NCBI RefSeq assembly: GCF_014649335.1
Contig: NZ_BMSV01000004.1
Span: forward strand, 186,001-250,000
Reading direction: 5' to 3'
Source: Streptomyces roseolilacinus
GTDB taxonomy: Bacteria > Actinomycetota > Actinomycetes > Streptomycetales > Streptomycetaceae
DNA length: 64,000 nt
Of the stretch, positions 44,700-51,851 are shown piece by piece. The stretch's first letter is position 1; each line of letters opens with the position of its first letter. The translations under genes and the position numbers were made by a program. Under the pieces are notes generated by a model. The model did not search any database and was not told the DNA's origin. It worked only from the letters and a program-made list of their open reading frames with translations.

Positions 44700-44752
44700 T
44701 GTGACCGCGGTTTCACAGGCGGTGAAGTGGCGCGTAGCACATTTCACAGGCG
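44700..44752. repeat. Repeated TTTCACAGGCG and TTCAC/GTGAA dyad upstream of the MFS gene
   Basis: TTTCACAGGCG occurs at 44711-44721 and 44742-44752. TTCAC-AGGCG-GTGAA (44712-44726) is an inverted repeat, and TGTGA at 44700 pairs with TCACA at 44713. This cluster of GTGA/TCAC half-sites, 200-250 bp before the exporter gene, looks like binding sites for a dimeric regulator. The binder is unknown. Confidence 0.55.
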
Positions 44753-44951
44753 TCACACGACTGGCTCCCTGTACCATGAAGGCACCCTGATCGAACCAAC
44801 TCTGCCTGATGCAGGGCTGGCGCGACCGTATGGCGGCCGAGTCCCCCCTCCGCGGGACTCCGGTATCTACCGCGCTTCCGCGCAAGAGGACAGCCCTCGG
44901 CGGTTCCCGGCACCCCGGCGAGCGCTACCAGGCGGCAGAAAGGCACGGGCC

Positions 44952-46232
44952 GTGGCATCCACGGTCACCTCCGACGCTGTGAAGCGTCCCGGATACGGGC
45001 AGCTCCTGCGCACCCCCGGCGCCTGGACGTTCCTGTTGCCCGGATTCGCGGCGCGACAGCCGTTCGCGATGCTCACCATCGGCATCGTCCTGCTGGTCCA
45101 GCACACCACGGGCTCGTACGGCAGCGCGGGCGCCGTCGCCGCGGTGACCGGCGTGTCCATGGCGCTGTTCGCCCCGCAGAGCGGCAAGCTCGCGGACCGC
45201 TTCGGGCAGCGCGCCGTCCTGGTCCCCGGCGTCCTGGTGCACGCCGCGTCGGTCTCCGTGCTGACGGCGCTCGCCCTGGCCGGCGCGCCCCTGTGGGCGC
45301 TGTTCGCGGCTGCGGTGCCCAGCGGTGCCTCCGTCCCGCAGGTGGGCCCCATGGTGCGGGCCCGCTGGGCGGCCCGGCTGGAGGGCTCGCCGCTCATGTC
45401 GACGGCGGCGGCCTTCGAGTCGGTGACGGACGAGTTCACGTTCGTCGTGGGCCCCGTCCTGGCGACCGCGCTGTGCACCGGCGTGCACCCGGCGGCCGGC
45501 CTGGTCGCCGAGGCCTCCCTGACCCTGGTCGGCGGTCTCCTGTTCGCCGCCAGCACGCGCACGCAGCCGGCCCACGGGGCGCACTCGGGCGCCGGGGCGC
45601 GGCCGCGCGTGTCGGCGCTGTCCGTGCCGGGCGTACGCGTGCTGGCGGTGGCGTTCCTGGGGATCGGCTCCGTCTTCGGCGGCATGCAGGTCTCGCTGAC
45701 CGCGTTCACCGAGGAGATCGGCAACCCCGGCGCCAACGGCCTGCTGTACGGCCTCTTCGCCGCCGGCAACATGCTGGCCGGCGTCGCCGTCGGCGCCATC
45801 GCCTGGAAGTCCGGGCCGCGGCGCCGCCTGATCGCCGGGTACGCGGCGCTGACGGTGGCCGCCTCGCTGCTGTGGTCCGCGCAGTCGGTACCGCTGCTGG
45901 CCGCGCTCGGCCTGGTGGTCGGGCTGTGCATCGCGCCCGCGCTGATCAGCGGGTACACGCTCGTCGAGTCCCTGGTCCCGGCCACCGCGCGCACGGAGGC
46001 GTTCACCTGGCTGACCGGCGCCGTCGCGCTGGGCCAGGCGGCCGCCGTGACGGTCGCCGGACGCCTCGCGGACGCGTACGGCTCGGCCGCCGGTTTCCTG
46101 GTGCCGCTGGGCGGCACGGCGCTGGCGCTGGCCACCCTGCTCGCGCTCCGGTCGCGGCTGGCGCCGCGGGCGCCCGAGAGCCGCGCCGCCGCGCGTGGCA
46201 TCGGTCACCGCGTGCCGGTGGCGGTGGACTGA
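44952..46232 (+). CDS. MFS transporter
   Basis: A 426-residue exporter-like MFS protein with about twelve helices. The first loop motif is SGKLADRFGQRAVLV near residue 85. Helices include PFAMLTIGIVLLVQ and NGLLYGLFAAGNMLAGVAVGAIAW. Substrate unknown; resembles the large streptomycete YnfM/drug-export branch. The start is the GTG giving VASTVTSDAVKRPGYG, with GAAAGG eight bases upstream. A 270-bp leader region with repeated GTGA/TCAC half-sites precedes it. Confidence 0.9.
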   Translation: MASTVTSDAVKRPGYGQLLRTPGAWTFLLPGFAARQPFAMLTIGIVLLVQHTTGSYGSAGAVAAVTGVSMALFAPQSGKLADRFGQRAVLVPGVLVHAASVSVLTALALAGAPLWALFAAAVPSGASVPQVGPMVRARWAARLEGSPLMSTAAAFESVTDEFTFVVGPVLATALCTGVHPAAGLVAEASLTLVGGLLFAASTRTQPAHGAHSGAGARPRVSALSVPGVRVLAVAFLGIGSVFGGMQVSLTAFTEEIGNPGANGLLYGLFAAGNMLAGVAVGAIAWKSGPRRRLIAGYAALTVAASLLWSAQSVPLLAALGLVVGLCIAPALISGYTLVESLVPATARTEAFTWLTGAVALGQAAAVTVAGRLADAYGSAAGFLVPLGGTALALATLLALRSRLAPRAPESRAAARGIGHRVPVAVD

Positions 46233-46262
46233 AGCGGCGGAATGCGTCACTATGGTTCGTCG

Positions 46263-46289
46263 TTAGCACTCATCGAGTGAGAGTGCCAG
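46263..46289 (+). promoter_or_regulatory. CIRCE-like element (HrcA operator) in the fmdB-type gene leader
   Basis: TTAGCACTC, nine bases (ATCGAGTGA), then GAGTGCCAG. Compared with the CIRCE consensus TTAGCACTC-N9-GAGTGCTAA, 16 of 18 arm bases match. The right arm runs into the AGGAGG ribosome site (46288-46293) of the next gene, so HrcA binding would sit at or just after the transcription start. Match to the consensus is seen directly; HrcA control is inference. Confidence 0.8.
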
Positions 46290-46300
46290 GAGGAAGACAA

Positions 46301-46618
46301 GTGCCGACGTACCAGTACCAGTGCACCGAGTGCGGCGAGGGCCTCGAGGCGGTGCAGAAGTTCACCGATGACGCCCTGACCGAGTGCCCGAGCTGCAAGG
46401 GACGCCTGAAGAAGGTGTTCTCGGCGGTCGGCATCGTCTTCAAGGGCTCCGGCTTCTACCGCAACGACAGCCGCGGCGCCTCCTCGAGCAGCACCCCCGC
46501 GTCGAAGTCCGCCCCGTCCGCGTCGTCCTCTTCGACGTCCTCGACGGGCTCGTCGTCCTCGGACGCGAAGCCGGCCGCGTCGGGCACGAGCGGCGGCAGC
46601 GCCGGCTCCGCCGCCTGA
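46301..46618 (+). CDS. FmdB-type zinc-ribbon protein
   Basis: A 105-residue protein. The N-terminal half is the FmdB/CxxC zinc ribbon (PTYQYQCTECGEGLEAVQKF, then LTECPSCKGRLKKVFSAVGIVFKGSGFYRND). The rest is a low-complexity Ser/Ala/Gly tail (SSSSTSSTGSSSS). GTG start with a strong AGGAGG. Probable role: small nucleic-acid- or protein-binding regulator; FmdB itself was linked to formamidase regulation in another bacterium. The CIRCE-like element directly upstream suggests heat-shock control. Confidence 0.88.
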   Translation: MPTYQYQCTECGEGLEAVQKFTDDALTECPSCKGRLKKVFSAVGIVFKGSGFYRNDSRGASSSSTPASKSAPSASSSSTSSTGSSSSDAKPAASGTSGGSAGSAA

Positions 46619-46656
46619 CCGGGGCACCGCCCGACCCGGGCACCGACACGTCCCAG

Positions 46657-46683
46657 GGCCCCGCCGTTCCGTACGGCGGGGCC
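46657..46683 (+). terminator. Hairpin terminator of the fmdB-type gene
   Basis: GGCCCCGCCGT pairs with ACGGCGGGGCC across five bases, 38 bases after the stop. Followed by a G-rich, C-poor stretch (46690-46790) with several GGGG runs. Confidence 0.85.
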
Positions 46684-46826
46684 TTCGGCGTGTCCGGGGC
46701 GGGGCGGGGTGGGGCGCACCCGGCGTCGGGGCTTGTGGGGTGGGGCGCCGCGGCTTGCGGGGCGGGGCGCCGGCGGGGGACGGGGTGCGTCCGGGGCCCG
46801 GACGGGCCGCGTCTAGGGTGAGGCGC

Positions 46827-47663
46827 ATGGCGACGCATGCAGAGATCGGCGTGATCGGCGGTTCCGGCTTCTACTCCTTCCTGGAGGACGTCACCGAGGT
46901 CGAGGTCACCACCCCCTACGGCAGTCCCAGCGACTCCCTGTTCGTCGGGGAGGTGGCCGGGCGCCGGGTCGCCTTCCTGCCCCGGCACGGCCGCGGCCAC
47001 CGGCTGCCGCCGCACCGCATCAACTACCGGGCCAACCTGTGGGCGCTGCGCTCGGTCGGCGTCCGCCAGGTCCTGGGACCGTGCGCCGTGGGCGGGCTGC
47101 GCGCCGAGTACGGGCCGGGCACGCTCCTCGTGCCCGACCAGCTGGTGGACCGCACGAAGTCGCGCGTCCAGACCTTCTTCGACGGGGAGCCGCTGCCGGA
47201 CGGCACGACGCCGAACGTCGTCCACACCACGTTCGCCGACCCGTACTGCCCGGACGGGCGGAAGGTGGCACTGAGGGCCGCGCAGGGCCGGAGGTGGGAC
47301 GCCGTGGACGGCGGCACCATGGTCGTCGTCGAGGGGCCGCGCTTCTCGACGCGCGCCGAGTCGCGCTGGCACGCCGCGATGGGCTGGTCCGTCGTGGGCA
47401 TGACCGGCCATCCCGAGGCGGTCCTCGCCCGCGAGCTGGGCCTCTGCTACACGTCGATGGCCCTGGTCACGGACCTGGACGCGGGCGCCGAGACGGGCGA
47501 GGGCGTCTCCCACACGGAGGTGCTGCGGGTGTTCGGGGAGAACGTCGAGCGGCTGCGGGCCGTGCTGTTCGACGCGGTGGGGGCGCTGCCGGCGACCGAG
47601 GACCGGTCGTGCCTGTGCACCCACGCCCACGACGGGTGGGACCTGGGGATCGAGCTGCCGTAG
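46827..47663 (+). CDS. mtnP: S-methyl-5'-thioadenosine phosphorylase
   Basis: A 278-residue phosphorylase that splits methylthioadenosine into adenine and methylthioribose-1-phosphate, recycling the by-product of polyamine synthesis. IGVIGGSGFYSFLEDV opens the fold. LPRHGRGHRLPPHRINYRANLWAL and VVVEGPRFSTRAESRW, then GMTGHPEAVLARELGLCYTS match the MTAP/PNP class II family. The ATG has GTGAGG upstream. A short hairpin (47671-47690) follows. Confidence 0.93.
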   Translation: MATHAEIGVIGGSGFYSFLEDVTEVEVTTPYGSPSDSLFVGEVAGRRVAFLPRHGRGHRLPPHRINYRANLWALRSVGVRQVLGPCAVGGLRAEYGPGTLLVPDQLVDRTKSRVQTFFDGEPLPDGTTPNVVHTTFADPYCPDGRKVALRAAQGRRWDAVDGGTMVVVEGPRFSTRAESRWHAAMGWSVVGMTGHPEAVLARELGLCYTSMALVTDLDAGAETGEGVSHTEVLRVFGENVERLRAVLFDAVGALPATEDRSCLCTHAHDGWDLGIELP

Positions 47664-47670
47664 GGCCGTG

Positions 47671-47690
47671 GCTCACCCCTGGGGGTGAGC
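47671..47690 (+). terminator. Short hairpin after mtnP
   Basis: GCTCACCC-CTGG-GGGTGAGC: 8-bp perfect stem with a 4-base loop, starting 7 bases after the stop codon. Confidence 0.7.
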
Positions 47691-47808
47691 GCGTTCTCCA
47701 CAGGCGGGAGGGCCGTCCACAGGCCCCGGCGGGGACGGGGGAAACACGGGAGGGTGGAGGGCGCCGGCGCTCCGCCGGCGACGGTCCTCCCACGACAGGC
47801 GGTGTGCC

Positions 47809-48537
47809 ATGACGTCCCGCACGTACCGGTCCACGTCCTCCCCCGCGCCCTTCTCCGTGCCCCCTCCCGCCCCCTCCCCCGAGACCTTCTCCACGTCCTT
47901 CTCCGCGCTCCCGTCCGCCCCTCCCCCCGCGTCCCCCCTCCCGGCGCCGTCCGTACCGGAGACGTGCGCGGTGCCGCGGTTCGCGCCGCTGCGGGTGCGC
48001 GGCGGGCGGTGCGGGTCGCGGTGGGCCGCGCGGCGCGGGCGGCGGGCGGTGGCGGCGGGGCTGGCGGTGACGGCCGCCGCGCTGGCGGCGCCGCATCTCC
48101 GCGAGCCCGCGGCCGAGGCCGGCCCGCAGGCCCGGCGGGCGGCGCGCGCGGCCGCGGTGCAGGCCGGGCCGCCCGGCCCGGCGGCGGCACGGCGGGGAGC
48201 ACGGGACCTGGTGTCCGCGCCGGTGCGGATCGCGGACGGGGCGACGGTGCGGCTGCTGCGGCCCGGCGACCGGGTGGACGTGATCGCCGCCCCGGAGACC
48301 CCGGCCGGCACGTCGGCGGAGGACGGCGGCCCGAAGGCGCGGACCGTGGCGTTCGGAGCCCGGGTGACGGCCGTGCCCCGGGCGGAAGAGGAGGGTGGTC
48401 GTCCGCATGGTCCGGACGGGTTGCCCGAGGTGGGGCGGAGTGGCGGCGCGCTGCTCGTGCTGACCGTTTCGCGTGCGGTCGCCGCGGACCTCGTCGCCGC
48501 GGCCGCCGCCTCGCGCCTGGCGGTGGTCCTGTGCTGA
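47809..48537 (+). CDS. SAF/RcpC-like domain protein
   Basis: A 242-residue protein. Residues 1-55 are Ser/Pro-rich low complexity. One membrane helix spans about 77-93 (RAVAAGLAVTAAALAAPHL). The rest resembles the SAF/RcpC fold of CpaB-type pilus-assembly proteins: LVSAPVRIADGATVRLLRPGDRVDVIAAP, ARTVAFGARVTAVP and ALLVLTVSRAVAADLVAAAAASRL. Its role is unknown; it lies alone, with no pilus genes nearby. The ATG has no strong ribosome site. It precedes mscL by 111 bp. Confidence 0.75.
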   Translation: MTSRTYRSTSSPAPFSVPPPAPSPETFSTSFSALPSAPPPASPLPAPSVPETCAVPRFAPLRVRGGRCGSRWAARRGRRAVAAGLAVTAAALAAPHLREPAAEAGPQARRAARAAAVQAGPPGPAAARRGARDLVSAPVRIADGATVRLLRPGDRVDVIAAPETPAGTSAEDGGPKARTVAFGARVTAVPRAEEEGGRPHGPDGLPEVGRSGGALLVLTVSRAVAADLVAAAAASRLAVVLC

Positions 48538-48648
48538 CGCGCACGTGTGGGCAGCGCCGTCACCGGTCCGTGTGTACCGATTGGACGGCCCGGCGATCCG
48601 TACGACGTAATGGCTGCACCCACTGCACACGCGACGAAAGGCACCCGA

Positions 48649-49137
48649 GTGAGCCAGGAAAGCAGGACGAGCATCCTGGAAGGCTTCAAGGCGTTCCTGA
48701 TGCGGGGGAACGTGGTGGACCTGGCGGTGGCCGTCGTCATCGGCGCCGCGTTCACCAACATCGTCAACGCGATCGTGAAGGGCGTCATCAGCCCGATCGT
48801 CGGAGCCTTCGGCACGAAGAGCCTGGACGGCTACCAGTCCTGCCTCAAGGGCCCCTGCGTGGTCAAGGGCGGCGAGGTCACCAGCGGGGTGGCCATCCTG
48901 TGGGGCTCGGTGCTCAGCGCCACGCTCACGTTCCTGATCACGGCCGCGGTGGTGTACTTCCTGATGGTGCTGCCGATGGCCAGGTACCTGGCGCGGAAGG
49001 CGGCCAGGGAGAAGGAACTGCACGGCCACCGGGACAGCGTGGAGGTCACCGAGCTGGACGTGCTGAAGGACATCCGCGACGCCCTCGTGCACCAGCGGGG
49101 GGACGAGACCGCCGGGCCGGGGGTCCGCACTCCGTAG
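48649..49137 (+). CDS. mscL: Large-conductance mechanosensitive channel
   Basis: A 162-residue channel that opens on membrane tension to release solutes after osmotic downshock. The opening EGFKAFLMRGNVVDLAVAVVIGAAFTNIVNAIVKGVISPIVG is the MscL signature and first helix. The second helix is LITAAVVYFLMVLPMARY, followed by a charged cytoplasmic helix (VTELDVLKDIRDAL). The periplasmic loop carries two cysteines (SCLKGPCV). GTG start with GAAAGG seven bases upstream. Confidence 0.96.
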   Translation: MSQESRTSILEGFKAFLMRGNVVDLAVAVVIGAAFTNIVNAIVKGVISPIVGAFGTKSLDGYQSCLKGPCVVKGGEVTSGVAILWGSVLSATLTFLITAAVVYFLMVLPMARYLARKAAREKELHGHRDSVEVTELDVLKDIRDALVHQRGDETAGPGVRTP

Positions 49138-49156
49138 CAGGGACCCCCGCGGCGGC

Positions 49157-49363
49157 TCAGAGGTGGTGCGGCGGCTTCTCGTCGAGGAAGCGGGCCAGAT
49201 CGTCGGCCGCGCCGTCACCACCCGGAGCCCGCTCGCCCCACCCACGGTCCGTATCGTCCGCGGACTGCTGGTCCAGCGGATCGTCGAAGACCAGCGCGGG
49301 CTTCTTCTCGGCCTCGGGCCGGTTCTCCGCAGGGCGCGGTCCGGGAGTGGGGGCGGTACTCAT
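49157..49363 (-). CDS. Small acidic conserved protein
   Basis: A 68-residue hydrophilic protein, MSTAPTPGPRPAENRP..., with a conserved-looking core KPALVFDDPLDQQSADDTDRGWGE and C-terminus LARFLDEKPPHHL. No known domain. TACGCT, eight bases before the ATG, may be a -10, so the message is probably leaderless. Converges with mscL, 19 bp apart. I recognise the pattern from streptomycetes but not a function. Confidence 0.7.
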   Translation of the reverse strand: MSTAPTPGPRPAENRPEAEKKPALVFDDPLDQQSADDTDRGWGERAPGGDGAADDLARFLDEKPPHHL

Positions 49364-49558
49364 ACGTTCAGCGTACGCCGCGCGGCGGGAGCGCCGCCTT
49401 CCGCATCCCGACGCGTCCCGCCCCGTCCCCGCCCCGCCGTCCGGTGCCGTACCGCGCCGCGCCGCGGCCCCGTGGACCGGTGGCGGACCCGCCGTCCCCC
49501 CGCGGGGCGGCGGGATGCGGACTGACGACCTCAAGGGCCGGCGTGCTAGGCAGGAGGG

Positions 49559-50710
49559 ATGGACACCTGGACGCCGGCGGGCGGGCTGACGGACGTGGCC
49601 GGGCTGCGCGTGGGGCACGCGCGGGTGCCCGGTGAGCGGGCACTGAGCGGGACGACGGTGGTCCTCGCGCCGGAGGGCGGCGCCGTCGCCGCGGTGGACG
49701 TGCGGGGCGGCGGCCCCGGGACGCGGGAGACGGACGCGCTGGACCCGCGCAATCTGGTCGACCGGATCGACGCCATAGTCCTCACGGGCGGCAGCGCGTA
49801 CGGCCTGGAGGCGGCCGGGGGCGTCATGGCGTGGCTGGAGGACCGGGGCCGGGGGGTGCGGGTGGGGCCCTCGCCCGAGCAGGTCGTGCCGGTGGTGCCT
49901 GCCGCCTGCATCTTCGACCTGGGACGGGGCGGCGACTGGCGGGCCCGGCCCGGGGCGGCGACCGGCCGGGCCGCGGTGGAGGCCGCCGCGGCGGCGGCGC
50001 CGGGCGCGCCGGTGGAGTGCGGGTGCGTGGGCGCCGGCACGGGCGCGGTCGTCGGTGGGCTGCGCGGCGGGGTCGGCACGGCCGCGACGGTGCTGGAGGG
50101 TTCGGAGGTGACGGTGGCCGCGCTGGTCGTGGCGAACGCGGCGGGCTCGGCGGTCGACCCGTCCACGGGCGTCCTCTACGGGGCGTACGGCGATCCGGCC
50201 TTCGCGGCCCAGGGCACGCCGGGCCGGCCCGCGTACCCGGCGCCGGAGGTGCACGCGGCCGCGGCGCTGCGGCTGGCGGAGGCGCGGGAGCGCGGCACCA
50301 CGCCGCCGATGAACACGACGCTCGCGGTGGTCGGCACGGACGCGGAGCTGACGCGCGCCCAGGCGCAGAAGGTCGCGGGGGCGGCGCACGACGGCATCGC
50401 GCGCGCCGTACGGCCCGCCCACCTGCTGAACGACGGGGACACCGTCTTCACCCTGGCGACCGGCGCGCGACCGCTCACTCGGGGGCGCGAACCGCTCGCG
50501 CCGAACGCTCTGCTGGCGGCGACCGCGGACGTCGTGACGCGGGCCATCGTACGGGCCGTGCTGGCCGCGCGGTCCCTGTCGGGGCCGGGTGGCGACTTCC
50601 CGTCATATCGCGGCCTGTACGGGACGCCGCCCGGACCGGGCGGCTCCTGGGGCGAAGACGGCCCCGAGGGCCCGGAGGGGCTGAACGGCCTTGACCGACC
50701 GGGTCGTTGA
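49559..50710 (+). CDS. P1/S58 family peptidase (DmpA/NylC-like Ntn hydrolase)
   Basis: A 383-residue self-cleaving hydrolase. The opening LTDVAGLRVGHARV and IVLTGGSAYGLEAAGGVM are family signatures. CGCVGAGTGAVVGGLRGGVGTA follows. Autocleavage is expected between Asn252 and Thr253 in PMNTTLAVV, placing Thr as the nucleophile as in NylC-type enzymes. Possible activities are aminopeptidase, beta-peptidase or amidase on cyclic/linear oligomers. A Pro/Gly-rich tail follows the fold. The ATG follows AGGAGG unusually closely (two bases). Confidence 0.9.
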   Translation: MDTWTPAGGLTDVAGLRVGHARVPGERALSGTTVVLAPEGGAVAAVDVRGGGPGTRETDALDPRNLVDRIDAIVLTGGSAYGLEAAGGVMAWLEDRGRGVRVGPSPEQVVPVVPAACIFDLGRGGDWRARPGAATGRAAVEAAAAAAPGAPVECGCVGAGTGAVVGGLRGGVGTAATVLEGSEVTVAALVVANAAGSAVDPSTGVLYGAYGDPAFAAQGTPGRPAYPAPEVHAAAALRLAEARERGTTPPMNTTLAVVGTDAELTRAQAQKVAGAAHDGIARAVRPAHLLNDGDTVFTLATGARPLTRGREPLAPNALLAATADVVTRAIVRAVLAARSLSGPGGDFPSYRGLYGTPPGPGGSWGEDGPEGPEGLNGLDRPGR

Positions 50711-50842
50711 CCGGTCGGGCGGGGGCGCGCGGGAACTCGCCTCGTGCGCCCTTCGTTTTGCGGAAGCCGGTCGCGTTGTCGTACCGAGGCACTACCTTGA
50801 GCAAGCATCGAGTAACTCGCGGCGACGGCCTGGAGACCCATC

Positions 50843-51622
50843 TTGAACGATCCGATCGATCGGAACGATCCGTATGAGACCACGGAGCTGCACGTCGAGC
50901 GGCTCCTGGGGCGGGCGCTCAACTCCTTCGATCTGCCCGATGCCCTGGTCGAGCGGCTGCGTTCGGCGCTGGCACACGCGAGTGCGCTGCACTCCTCGCA
51001 CCACAGCGCGGCCCTGCACCGCGCGACGTACCGGCACACGTACCTGCTGGCGGACGGCGAGTCCCTGACGCTGTGGGAGCTGGTGCACCACACGGGCGAG
51101 GACGACCGGGACCACCACGAGTTGTACGGGGACGAGGCGGAGGTGCGGCTGGCCGCGGCGCGGCTGTCGGCGGCGTTCGGCCTCCCCGGCACCGTGCGGC
51201 GGGCCGATCCGCTCGACGACGACCTGGACGCGGACCTGGAGCTGCTGAGCGCGCTGCTGGTGCGCCCCCTGGCGCCCGCGCCGCGCCTGTACGTGCCGGA
51301 CGACTCGGCGGACCACGCACGCCGGGTGCTGCGCCGGGCGGAGAACGCCGACCGGCCGGGCGAGGCGGTCGCCGCGCGGCTGCGCGGGGCGTACGCCCAC
51401 CACATCCAGCAGGTGTTCGGCCGCCAGTGCGGGGTGGCGGGCGGCAGGGACGCCGGGTTCTCGCTGTACGAGCACGCGTTCCTGCTGCTGGACGGGACGG
51501 AGATGAGCGTCTGGGAGGTGGAGCACACGGCGACGCCGGACGGCCGCCACATGTGCGAGGTGTACGAGGACGAGCACACGGCGCGGGCGGCGATGGAGGT
51601 GCGCGCGGCGCGGGCGTGGTGA
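50843..51622 (+). CDS. DUF6227 family protein
   Basis: A 259-residue cytoplasmic protein with an internal duplication. LHRATYRHTYLLADGESLTLWELVHHTG near residue 58 is echoed by SLYEHAFLLLDGTEMSVWEVEHTA near residue 210. LERLLGRALNSFDLP-like sequence opens it (VERLLGRALNSFDLPDAL). The start is TTG with GGAGA six bases upstream. Function unknown; the family is conserved in streptomycetes. Codons 3-8 contain the palindrome TCCGATCGATCGGA. Confidence 0.85.
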   Translation: MNDPIDRNDPYETTELHVERLLGRALNSFDLPDALVERLRSALAHASALHSSHHSAALHRATYRHTYLLADGESLTLWELVHHTGEDDRDHHELYGDEAEVRLAAARLSAAFGLPGTVRRADPLDDDLDADLELLSALLVRPLAPAPRLYVPDDSADHARRVLRRAENADRPGEAVAARLRGAYAHHIQQVFGRQCGVAGGRDAGFSLYEHAFLLLDGTEMSVWEVEHTATPDGRHMCEVYEDEHTARAAMEVRAARAW

Positions 51623-51798
51623 GCCCGGCGCGCGGCGCCGTGCGTGACGGTGCGCCCGGGGGCGGGGCCCCCCGGGGCGGGGGCCCGAGGACGGCAGGCC
51701 CCGGGGCGGGAGACCTGGCAGGCCGGGCCCGGCGGCGGGGTCCGGGAGCGGAGGCCCCGCGGCGGAGGTGCCTCGGCGGGGGCGCGAGGACGGAAGAA

Positions 51799-51843
51799 GG
51801 CCCGGCGGCGGGGTTTGGCGGTGGCCGTTCCCGCCGCCGGGCC
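51799..51843. terminator. Terminator between DUF6227 and fruA
   Basis: GGCCCGGCGGCGGG pairs with CCCGCCGCCGGGCC across a 17-base loop. It ends nine bases before the fruA stop on the leftward strand and also faces the DUF6227 gene. Confidence 0.8.
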
Positions 51844-51851
51844 GTGGTGGA

